A stretch of DNA of 15,343 nucleotides, from positions 1-15,343 of the forward strand of contig PBDC01000085.1 of assembly GCA_002717185.1 (NCBI GenBank). Direction: 5' to 3'. The number at the start of each line of letters is the position of its first letter. Position 1 is the first letter of the stretch. Source of the stretch: Rhodospirillaceae bacterium (GTDB lineage: Bacteria; Pseudomonadota; Alphaproteobacteria; UBA8366; GCA-2717185). The notes beneath the pieces were generated by a model, which was not told where the DNA came from, did not search any database, and was given only the letters and a program-made list of their open reading frames with translations. This document shows, piece after piece, positions 7,518 to 14,607 of this stretch. Position numbers and translations under genes: made by a program.

Positions 7518-7623
7518 CACATTCTCCCTCTATTATCTTGCTGCAGATTAACTGTAAATTGACACAGTGGGCACTATAGAGAAAGCTGCGGAACTGGGCG
7601 CAATCGTTAGTTTGGGGGCTTTC

Positions 7624-8274
7624 ATGGTTCAAATCCGGCTAGGGTTCGTTGGTGACAGCATCACACACGGCACGGGCGACGAGACACTGCTCGGCTGGCC
7701 CTATCGGCTCGGTCAGGCGGAAGTCGGTCGTGGGCACGATATCACCGTTTACAATTTGGGCATCCGCGCGGATACTTCGGAATTGGTTAAGTCGCGATGG
7801 CTGGCGGAGTGCCGTGCGCGGTTGATCCCCGCTATCGATAGCGCGACCATTTTCGCCATTGGGATCAATGACAGCGCGCATGAGAAGAGCGCAGAACGTG
7901 ACGACCGGCGGGTGAGCCTGGAACGATCGGTTAATATTATCACTGAAATGCTGTCTCAGGCGCGCGAATTTGGGCCCGTCTTATGGATAGGGCCGACGCC
8001 GGTGATCGAATCCTTCATGCCAATCGACCGTATACCGGGCGTAATCTACGATTTTCGGAATGAAGCGATCGGCGCGTATAACCGCGCATACAAGGAAAAA
8101 GCGGCTGAACTGGAATTTCCTTATCTCGACCTTTTCTCCCTTTTCGGCAATAACCCGATCTGGGTAGATTCATTAAATGCGTCGGACGGTCTGCATCCGA
8201 ACGCGAAAGGTTACGATTTGATGGCCGAAACGATTGGCACATGGCCTGGCTGGCGCGCCTTGTTCGACGGTTAA
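7624..8274 (+). CDS. SGNH/GDSL-type esterase-like hydrolase
   Basis: This 216-residue protein carries the four SGNH hydrolase blocks: GDSIT with nucleophile S12, YNLG with G46, GIND with N82, and DGLHPN with D188 and H191. These enzymes cleave carboxylic esters through a Ser-His(-Asp) mechanism. No signal peptide is visible, so it should be cytoplasmic. I chose the ATG at 7624, six bases after a GGGGG stretch; an upstream GTG at 7567 would add 19 residues that do not belong to the fold. The stop codon is 23 bases before the BVMO2 start, so the two are very likely co-transcribed. The pairing suggests that this enzyme opens the ester or lactone made by BVMO2, as known BVMO-esterase pairs do. 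That job is inferred from position; the fold assignment is firm. Confidence 0.88.
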   Translation: MVQIRLGFVGDSITHGTGDETLLGWPYRLGQAEVGRGHDITVYNLGIRADTSELVKSRWLAECRARLIPAIDSATIFAIGINDSAHEKSAERDDRRVSLERSVNIITEMLSQAREFGPVLWIGPTPVIESFMPIDRIPGVIYDFRNEAIGAYNRAYKEKAAELEFPYLDLFSLFGNNPIWVDSLNASDGLHPNAKGYDLMAETIGTWPGWRALFDG

Positions 8275-8297
8275 TCAGGCTTAAGGGAGCTAAGAGT

Positions 8298-9938
8298 ATG
8301 TCACAGAACAAGGGCGCATCGGAGTCGATCGACGTCGTCATCGTCGGGGCCGGATTTTCAGGTTTGTATCTCATTCACCGGCTGCGCCGAGAGGGCTACT
8401 CCTTGCGTGTTTTTGAGCGGGGCGACGGTGTCGGGGGGACTTGGTACTGGAACCGTTATCCTGGGGCTCGCTGTGATGTGGAGAGTATGCAGTACTCCTA
8501 CTCCTTCGATGAACAACTACAGCAGGACTGGCATTGGCCGGAGAAATTTTCCGCTCAACCCGACATTTTGGCTTATGCGAACCATGTCGCTGATCGATTC
8601 GACCTGCGAAAAGAAATCGATTTCGAGACGGAGGTGACGGCTGCACATTTCGAAGAGGCGGCTGGACGCTGGCTGGTCGAGACTGACAAAGGTGAACGGC
8701 TATCAGCGCGCTATTTCATTATGGCAACGGGTTGCATTTCTACCGCACAAGTTCCCGACATCGAAGGTCTGTCAGCTTATAAAGGAAACACCTATCACAC
8801 GGGCAAATGGCCACATGAAAAGGTGGACTTTTCTGGTCAACGTATCGCTGTCATTGGGACCGGATCGTCTGGCATCCAGGCGATCCCGGTATTGGCGAAA
8901 GAGGCGGCGCACGTCACCGTTTTCCAGCGTACGGCGAACTATTCGCTGCCGGCTCAGAATATGAAAATGACGCCAGAATACGAAGGTGAGTGGAAGGACG
9001 ACTACAAGGCACGGCGCATGGAAATGCGTTACACGCCTCAGGGTAGTCTAAGGGACCTTAACGATGAACCGGCCATGTCGGTCAGTGCGAAACGCCGCCG
9101 TGAGGTATACACTGAACGCTGGGCAACCGGTGGTTCAACTCTACTGGGGTCGTTTAACAATTTGTTAAATGATCAGAATTCGAACGATACAGCAGCGGAA
9201 TTTGTCCGGCAGCAGATACGAAATACGGTCAACGATCCAGAAACCGCGGAGCTACTGTGCCCAAAGGACCATCCAATTGGCACGAAGCGTATCTGCATCG
9301 ACAGCGGCTATTATCAGACCTTTAATCGGGACAATGTCGAGCTTGTCGACATCAAAAATACTCCAATCGAGCGGATCACGGAGACGGGGTTAATCACGAA
9401 TGGCCGCCGTTTCGAATTTGATAGCATCGTCTTCGCTACTGGTTTCGACGCTATGACCGGTACGCTATTCAACGTTGATATCCGCGGGCGCGGCGATCAG
9501 GCACTTAAGGACAAATGGTATGCGGGCCCGCGAACCTATCTTGGGCTTATGTCGGAGGCGTTTCCCAACATGTTCATGGTCACCGGGCCAGGTAGTCCGT
9601 CCGTCAAGGGAAACATGCTCAACTCACTGGAGCAGCATGTGGATTTTGTTACCGATAGCATTTTGTATATGCGCGAACATGACTATGAGCTAATGGAACC
9701 AACACGTGAGGCCGAAAACGATTGGGTTGATCATGTGCAGGAGACAGCCAACAGGACGTTATTTCCGCGTGCCAACTCTTGGTATATGGGTGCAAATATT
9801 CCCGGAAAACCAAGGCTTTTTATGCCGTACATAGGTGGTGTTGGCCGGTATAGGAAAAAAAGCGAATTAATTGTCGCGAATGGATATGAAGGGTTTACTT
9901 TTGGGGTATCGAAAAAAACATCAATAGCCGCTGAGTAG
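8298..9938 (+). CDS. Type I Baeyer-Villiger monooxygenase, FAD/NADPH (BVMO2)
   Basis: This 546-residue ketone monooxygenase has GAGFSG (17-22) for FAD, GTGSSG (187-192) for NADPH, GGTWYWNRYPGARCD, and the fingerprint YKGNTYHTGKWP (161-172) with Tyr in the first position as in BVMO1. R331 in GTKRI matches the catalytic arginine. FATGFDAMTG and SWYMGANIPGK are present. I start it at 8298, eight bases after GGGAG; the frame is open further upstream to an ATG at 8241, but that overlaps the SGNH gene and adds residues outside the family fold. It aligns with BVMO1 almost end to end with few gaps but is clearly diverged from it. The last 40 or so codons are unusually AT-rich with two A-runs, and the protein extends about ten residues (VSKKTSIAAE) past the point where BVMO1 and BVMO3 end. 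Confidence 0.95.
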   Translation: MSQNKGASESIDVVIVGAGFSGLYLIHRLRREGYSLRVFERGDGVGGTWYWNRYPGARCDVESMQYSYSFDEQLQQDWHWPEKFSAQPDILAYANHVADRFDLRKEIDFETEVTAAHFEEAAGRWLVETDKGERLSARYFIMATGCISTAQVPDIEGLSAYKGNTYHTGKWPHEKVDFSGQRIAVIGTGSSGIQAIPVLAKEAAHVTVFQRTANYSLPAQNMKMTPEYEGEWKDDYKARRMEMRYTPQGSLRDLNDEPAMSVSAKRRREVYTERWATGGSTLLGSFNNLLNDQNSNDTAAEFVRQQIRNTVNDPETAELLCPKDHPIGTKRICIDSGYYQTFNRDNVELVDIKNTPIERITETGLITNGRRFEFDSIVFATGFDAMTGTLFNVDIRGRGDQALKDKWYAGPRTYLGLMSEAFPNMFMVTGPGSPSVKGNMLNSLEQHVDFVTDSILYMREHDYELMEPTREAENDWVDHVQETANRTLFPRANSWYMGANIPGKPRLFMPYIGGVGRYRKKSELIVANGYEGFTFGVSKKTSIAAE

Positions 9939-9951
9939 ATTTGAAATTTTA

Positions 9952-10467
9952 ATGGCGTATAGAATCTATCAAATAAAGATAGATAAATATAAGGGTTCTG
10001 TAGGGTTTTCAAGCTTTCCTGGACGACAAGAAGTGAATGGAAAGGTAATTTTATCTAAGTCAAAATTGGCGGAAGACTTGGGAAAATTAAAAAAATTCAA
10101 ACCAGTGATGGTGATTAGCCTGATTGAGGCGCATGAGGTTGAAGCTGGGTATTTAAACAAAATTCAAACTTTTTGTTCAAGGATAGGTGCAGATTGGGTT
10201 CACTTGCCAATTGCAGATTATAGTATACCTGATACAGTTTTTGAAAATGGTTGGCTTGAGCATATTCAAACCTTGTTGAGGATTATTGAATCGTCTCATA
10301 ATATATTTTTTCATTGTAAAGGTGGGTTAGGAAGATCTGGTTTGGTCGCTGCAAAATTATTAAAAAATTTTGGATTTGAAAATAATACTTCAATAGAAAT
10401 GGTGCGTAATGCAAGAGCTGGGGCGGTAGAAACCGTAGAACAAGAAAATTACATTAGGGACCTATAA
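9952..10467 (+). CDS. KAP/CDKN3-like dual-specificity protein phosphatase on an AT-rich island
   Basis: This 171-residue protein belongs to the cysteine-based protein tyrosine/dual-specificity phosphatases. The P-loop HCKGGLGRS (121-129) gives nucleophile C122 and phosphate-binding R128, and D89 in PIADYSIPD is the likely general acid. PIAD-x(3)-PD together with the downstream segment AGAVETVEQENYI resembles the vertebrate CDK-associated phosphatase KAP/CDKN3, a family that also has bacterial members. It should be cytoplasmic. GC counted by hand over 9961-10440 is about 35%, far below the roughly 53% of 11641-11820, and codons are A/T-rich. It starts 13 bases after the BVMO2 stop without a good Shine-Dalgarno sequence, so it may depend on read-through from BVMO2. 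It has no obvious role in the catabolic pathway and is probably transferred DNA. Its substrate is unknown. Confidence 0.85.
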   Translation: MAYRIYQIKIDKYKGSVGFSSFPGRQEVNGKVILSKSKLAEDLGKLKKFKPVMVISLIEAHEVEAGYLNKIQTFCSRIGADWVHLPIADYSIPDTVFENGWLEHIQTLLRIIESSHNIFFHCKGGLGRSGLVAAKLLKNFGFENNTSIEMVRNARAGAVETVEQENYIRDL

Positions 10468-10596
10468 AAATTTTTTTGCAGTAAGTTTTTCCATGTCCAT
10501 GAATAATTTATTTCTAATGGATTGTTTGAATTAATTTTATTTTATTTTATTGAACTGAGTTAGGCGTAGAATTTTCAATTATTGGTGTTTTTATAT
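10468..10596. other. Very AT-rich spacer after the phosphatase gene
   Basis: The convergent gap between the phosphatase and the 2-oxoglutarate dioxygenase genes is extremely AT-rich (10 G/C in the 60 bases 10501-10560). It has a run AAAAATTTTTTT at its start but no GC-rich hairpin that would make a classical terminator. No gene was seen in it. Confidence 0.6.
10534..10551. repeat. ATTTT microsatellite
   Basis: Three exact tandem ATTTT units followed by a partial unit lie within the AT-rich spacer. This is a simple-sequence repeat consistent with foreign, AT-rich DNA; a function is not implied. Confidence 0.7.
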
Positions 10597-11466
10597 CTAC
10601 TCATTGTTAAGGGTAAGGTTTGTCCCAGCTATAGTTGTTCTGTGTAGCCTACGTTTATGTTTTGACGAATTAAATGCCAAGCCTCTATGCAAAGCAGCGC
10701 GGTTATCCCATAGGATCATATCGCCGGTCTTCCAGCTATGCCGATAGGTGAAGCGATCCTGGGTTGCGTGATCGTTCAGCCTGTCGATCAGTTCGCGACC
10801 TTCGTCCCATTTCATGCCTTCGATGTGTTCGGCATGTGAGCCGGCATAGATTGCTCGGCGGCGTGTCTCTGGATGGATGCGGGCAAGGGGGTGGCGTACT
10901 GGTGGTATAGCGGCTTTCTCTTCATCGGTTAGATCTACTTCTTCAGCGTCGCGCCGTGACCAGAAGAAATTGTGGACAACCACAAGGTCGTCGATCTGCT
11001 TCTTAGTTTTATCGTCCAGCGTTTCATAGGCTGCCGCAGTGTTTGCGAATTCGGTCTCGCCGCCGCTGTCTGGGACAATTCTTGCGTGAAGGGCGGATGC
11101 CATTGCTGGCACCTTTTTGAAGGAGCTATCCGTGTGCCAACGTTGATTGTCGCGATTGGTTTGCATGACGGGGTGGTCTTCCGCCATTAATGAATCGTCC
11201 TCGTTTAGATTGGTGGCTTGATAGATTTCTGGTCGGCCGCACATTTGCAGCGCGGCCATGTTGATCAGTTCTAACTCGCCTATTCGGCGGCTGAAGGCGA
11301 TCTGTTGATCGTCATCAATTTTCTGCTCCGAGAACAGCACGATCACGTTTTCAAGCCAGACCTGTCGCACCTGTTTCATGACCCTCTCGTCGAGTGGTTC
11401 GCCAAGGTTAAGGCCATGGATCTCGGCACCAATTTCAGGTGTTAGTTTTGTGACGGTGAAGTCCAT
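10597..11466 (-). CDS. TauD/TfdA-family Fe(II)/2-oxoglutarate-dependent dioxygenase
   Basis: This 289-residue enzyme couples decarboxylation of 2-oxoglutarate to hydroxylation of a substrate. The iron triad is visible as H111-T-D113 (RWHTDSSF) and H260 (ALHRG). T138 in GGETEF and R276 in LHRTTI are the expected 2-oxoglutarate contacts. RAIYAGSHAEHIEGM (204-218) is a segment typical of TfdA-like members. Length matches the family. I start it at the ATG at 11466, nine bases after GGGAGA; the open frame extends 21 codons upstream without a better ribosome site. The final 25 or so codons are AT-rich like the adjacent island. It is divergent from BVMO3 across 136 bases. Members act on taurine, alkylsulfonates, aryloxyalkanoates and other acids; nothing here chooses among them. 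Confidence 0.92.
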   Translation of the reverse strand: MDFTVTKLTPEIGAEIHGLNLGEPLDERVMKQVRQVWLENVIVLFSEQKIDDDQQIAFSRRIGELELINMAALQMCGRPEIYQATNLNEDDSLMAEDHPVMQTNRDNQRWHTDSSFKKVPAMASALHARIVPDSGGETEFANTAAAYETLDDKTKKQIDDLVVVHNFFWSRRDAEEVDLTDEEKAAIPPVRHPLARIHPETRRRAIYAGSHAEHIEGMKWDEGRELIDRLNDHATQDRFTYRHSWKTGDMILWDNRAALHRGLAFNSSKHKRRLHRTTIAGTNLTLNNE

Positions 11467-11602
11467 AATTGATTTCTCCCGAAGCGCCTGCCTTTTCCAT
11501 TCTAGACCTTTGTCTGGGACCGAATGCAAGAAGCTAGCGTTGGCCTGCTTTGACGCGGTTCGATAGGATGCCGCGATTGTTTAGTTAGGAGGCAGGTTAA
11601 GA

Positions 11603-13195
11603 ATGAACGCACAGCAGTTCGACGTCGTGATTGTCGGAGCGGGATTTGCTGGAATGTATCTGTTGCATCGGCTGCGGCCATTAGGTTTTTCGGTTCGTGT
11701 GGTCGAGGCGGGAACAGATGTCGGTGGTACCTGGTATTGGAACCGTTATCCCGGTGCTCGGGTCGATATCGAGAGCATGCAATACTCTTACCAGTTCGAC
11801 GAAGCACTGCAGCAGGAATGGCAGTGGACGGAAAAATATGCTCCGCAGCCTGAATTGCTGAAGTACGCGCGCCACGTTGCAGAACGCTTCGATTTGCGTC
11901 GCGACATTCAGTTCGAAACCAGGATCGCTTCTGCAACTTTTAACGAGGATACGCAGCGATGGGCTTTGTTGTCTGAAGATGGGATCGCTTTCGACGCACG
12001 GTTTGTCATCATGGCGACGGGCTGTCTGTCGAAGCCAAACTGGCCGCACATCGACGGCCTCGGCAGCTTTACGGGGCCGACTTTTCACACGGCGATATGG
12101 CCCCGGGATAACGTCGATTTGTCGGGTCAGCGGGTTGCACTGATTGGCACGGGATCATCTGGCATTCAGTCGATTCCGGTGATCGCCGAGCAAGCTAAGC
12201 ATCTCACTGTGTTTCAGCGCACGCCGAACTATGCCATTCCCGCGCATAATTCGTCTTTGGACAAAGAATACGAAAATTGGGTCAAGGATCACTACGCTGA
12301 GTTCAGGTCGCAGGCGAAAGAGACCCCGCCGGGTATCTATGGTCGCTTTCGTGTCGGCAAGGCCCTGGATGCGACGCCTGCGGAACGCCAGGCGGAATAT
12401 GAGGAGCGCTGGAAGGCGGGCGGGCTTGCATTCATGGGTGCTTATGGTGACTTGATGCTAAGCAAAGAGGCGAATGACACGGCAGCAGAGTTCGTTCGTA
12501 ATAAGATCCGTGAGATCGTCGATGACCCGCAAACGGCCGAGATCCTGTGCCCGAAGAATATCATCGGAGGCAAGAGGCTCTGCGTCGACACCAATTATTA
12601 CGCCACCTTCAACAAGCCGAATGTGCATCTGATAGATGTGTGCGACAATCCGGTCGAGGCAATCACGCCGACTGGCGTACGCGCACATGGACAAGATTTA
12701 GAGGTCGACGTGCTGATCTTCGCGACTGGCTTCGATGCGATGACGGGGGCGCTTACTGCGGTCGATATCCGTGGTAAGCACGACGCTAGCCTGCGCGACC
12801 GCTGGTCCGATGGGCCTATAAGCTACCTCGGTCTTGCCATGGCCGACTTCCCGAACCTTTTCACGGTTACTGGGCCGGGCAGCCCCTCTGTTTTTACTAA
12901 TATGCTTCCGACTATCGAGCAGCATGTCGAATGGATCTCCAACTGTCTCGCTTGGATGAAGGACCGTAATTACACTGCCATTGAAGCTGAACACGAGGCT
13001 GAAGGAGCTTGGTGGGACCACCATCAGGAAGTCGCTAAGATTGGTATCAAGACGACCACCGACAGTTGGTATCTCGGCGCTAACGTGCACGGCAAGGCGC
13101 GGGTCTTCATGCCATATTATGGCGGTTTTCCGGATTACTGCCGTAAATGCGAGGAGGTCGTGGCTGACGGGTATGCGGGCTTTGCCTTCGGTTAG
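11603..13195 (+). CDS. Type I Baeyer-Villiger monooxygenase, FAD/NADPH (BVMO3)
   Basis: This 530-residue ketone monooxygenase carries GAGFAG (12-17) and GTGSSG (182-187), GGTWYWNRYPGARVD, and the canonical fingerprint FTGPTFHTAIWP (156-167) beginning with Phe. The catalytic arginine is R325, but its surroundings read KNIIGGKRLC, one residue shorter and different from the KDHPIGTKR form of BVMO2 (NDHPIGTKR in BVMO1). The C-terminal motif reads SWYLGANVHGK instead of SWY-x-GANIPGK, and NKPNV replaces NRDNV. These changes cluster around the active site and suggest a different ketone. AGGAGG lies 11 bases before the ATG. It is first in a unit with the P450 gene 57 bases downstream and then the amidohydrolase, and is divergent from the 2-oxoglutarate dioxygenase. 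The family assignment is firm. Confidence 0.95.
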   Translation: MNAQQFDVVIVGAGFAGMYLLHRLRPLGFSVRVVEAGTDVGGTWYWNRYPGARVDIESMQYSYQFDEALQQEWQWTEKYAPQPELLKYARHVAERFDLRRDIQFETRIASATFNEDTQRWALLSEDGIAFDARFVIMATGCLSKPNWPHIDGLGSFTGPTFHTAIWPRDNVDLSGQRVALIGTGSSGIQSIPVIAEQAKHLTVFQRTPNYAIPAHNSSLDKEYENWVKDHYAEFRSQAKETPPGIYGRFRVGKALDATPAERQAEYEERWKAGGLAFMGAYGDLMLSKEANDTAAEFVRNKIREIVDDPQTAEILCPKNIIGGKRLCVDTNYYATFNKPNVHLIDVCDNPVEAITPTGVRAHGQDLEVDVLIFATGFDAMTGALTAVDIRGKHDASLRDRWSDGPISYLGLAMADFPNLFTVTGPGSPSVFTNMLPTIEQHVEWISNCLAWMKDRNYTAIEAEHEAEGAWWDHHQEVAKIGIKTTTDSWYLGANVHGKARVFMPYYGGFPDYCRKCEEVVADGYAGFAFG

Positions 13196-13252
13196 ACCGT
13201 AATTTTGCGGTATAATCGTTGTGAATTAGGCAGCGTCTAGCGAGATAGACTG

Positions 13253-14539
13253 ATGACTGACAGTGCTTATCACAAGATGCAGACTGAGATCATGCCGGCG
13301 CCGGTAGGCTGCCCGGTCAATCGTGAGTTTTCGACCTTTGAAGAGCATTACATGCAGGACCCATACGCGGAACTGCATCGGCTGCGGCACGAGTCACCGA
13401 TCTTTTATTCTGAGAAACTCGGCTATCTCGTTCTGACGCGTATGGAAGACGTCTCGGAGGTTTTCCGCAACGCTGACGTCTTTTCGTCCGAAAACGTGCA
13501 GGACCCGGTGCTGCCGATCTGCGACGCCGCGGCAAAGGTGTTGGCGGTACCCGACTACAACCCAATTGCGGTGATGTCGAACAGGGCTCGGCCGGACCAT
13601 ACGCGTATCCGGAAATATACCATGGCCGGGTTCTCGAAAAGGCGGATGCAGGTCTTGGCAGACCTTATCCGGAGACGTTGTGAAATGATGGTTGAAGAGA
13701 TGTTAGCGGGGGGATCGCCAGCTGAATTCGTCAGGCATATCGGCCATCCCCTGCCGGGAGAAACGATATTTCGCCTTATCGGTTTCCCGGAGAAAGACGA
13801 TCGCAAGTTAAAGGGATGGACCACTAACCGGTTGGCCTTCACTTGGGGCAAGACAACGGAAGCGGAGCAGGTCAACATCGCGGAAAAGATGCTTACCTAC
13901 TGGCGCTACTGTGTTTCCTTTGTGGCTTATCGTTTGGAACATCCGGAGGACGACTTCACATCCGAGCTCTTGGCAGCGCACAAGGATGACCCGGAGGAAT
14001 TGACGTACAAGGAGATTGAGTCCGTCGTATATGGCTTGTCCTTCGCTGGGCACGAGATCGTCAGCAACATGCTGAGTAATGGGCTGATCAGTCTGCTGCG
14101 ACACCGAGATTACTGGGAGGAGATATGCACCGACCCGATATTAATCCCCAATGCGGTCGAAGAAATCCTGCGTTTCAACTCTCCTCAGACCAGCTGGCGT
14201 CGTGTTACGACAGAAGATACTGAGATCGCTAATTATAAAATTCCAAAGGGCACGCAGGTTTTTCTGTCACTCGGTTCCGCCAACCATGATGAGACGGTGT
14301 TTGACGACCCTGAAAGTTTCGACATTCATCGAAAGAACGCTCGCCAAAATATCGCCTTTGGCCGCGGGATCCATTTTTGCCTTGGTAAGCGACTGGCGAT
14401 CCTGGAAGCGGAGATCGCGCTGGAAACATTGACTAAACGTGTGCCGTCGCTCGACATATTGCAGGGTCAGAAGTTCGAGTTCTTCCCTAACTTTACGTTC
14501 CGCGGTCCGGCGGAGCTGTGGCTGACCTGGGACACCTGA
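13253..14539 (+). CDS. Cytochrome P450 monooxygenase with an atypical I-helix
   Basis: This 428-residue soluble bacterial P450 should hydroxylate a C-H bond using O2 and electrons from a ferredoxin system, none of which is encoded in the window. The heme-binding motif FGRGIHFCLG (369-378) gives thiolate C376, the ExxR pair is E304 and R307 in EEILR, and HTRIRK (116-121) matches the C-helix. The I-helix motif reads AGHEI (265-269), with Ile where nearly all members have Thr. The C-terminal FRGP-x-ELWLTW recalls CYP116-like sequences, but I cannot assign a CYP family. The ATG has only a weak GAGATAG ribosome site; later in-frame ATGs (13277, 13292) have no better. It lies 57 bases after BVMO3 and 68 bases before the amidohydrolase, so all three are probably one transcript. 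Confidence 0.94.
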   Translation: MTDSAYHKMQTEIMPAPVGCPVNREFSTFEEHYMQDPYAELHRLRHESPIFYSEKLGYLVLTRMEDVSEVFRNADVFSSENVQDPVLPICDAAAKVLAVPDYNPIAVMSNRARPDHTRIRKYTMAGFSKRRMQVLADLIRRRCEMMVEEMLAGGSPAEFVRHIGHPLPGETIFRLIGFPEKDDRKLKGWTTNRLAFTWGKTTEAEQVNIAEKMLTYWRYCVSFVAYRLEHPEDDFTSELLAAHKDDPEELTYKEIESVVYGLSFAGHEIVSNMLSNGLISLLRHRDYWEEICTDPILIPNAVEEILRFNSPQTSWRRVTTEDTEIANYKIPKGTQVFLSLGSANHDETVFDDPESFDIHRKNARQNIAFGRGIHFCLGKRLAILEAEIALETLTKRVPSLDILQGQKFEFFPNFTFRGPAELWLTWDT

Positions 14540-14607
14540 TTGGCATTTCGTTCTGTGTGGCGGCCTGTGTAGCATCAACTGGAATGCGGTTAAGACAAGA
14601 GGATGAC

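Noticed and set aside
7559..7580. TTGACA followed by TATAGA as a promoter for the SGNH hydrolase
   Set aside because: The spacing between the hexamers is only 10 bases, too short for a sigma-70 promoter, and no -10 lies at the correct distance.
7567..7623. GTG start adding 19 residues to the SGNH hydrolase
   Set aside because: No ribosome site precedes it, and the ATG at 7624 has a purine-rich site and begins just before the first catalytic block.
8241..8297. Upstream ATG for BVMO2
   Set aside because: It overlaps the SGNH coding end and encodes an Arg/Leu-rich extension absent from the paralogs; 8298 has a clear GGGAG site.
10559..10565. GTTAGGC matching an integron attC core (GTTRRRY), suggesting a gene cassette
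   Set aside because: No partner RYYYAAC core lies upstream in the spacer, no second attC site was seen before the gene, and there is no integron integrase. One heptamer is expected by chance.
9939..10600. AT-rich island as an insertion sequence
   Set aside because: No transposase or integrase frame and no convincing terminal inverted repeats; TTGAAATTTT near 9941 and ATTTTCAATT near 10571 are weak, AT-biased matches.
11467..11529. 21-codon N-terminal extension of the 2-oxoglutarate dioxygenase
   Set aside because: The internal ATG at 11466 has a GGGAGA site at good spacing and gives the usual family length.
13196..13216. Hairpin ACCGT-AATTTT-GCGGT and TATAAT after BVMO3 as terminator and new promoter
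   Set aside because: The stem is five pairs including a G-T pair, and no -35 lies at the correct spacing. The P450 is more simply read as part of the BVMO3 transcript.
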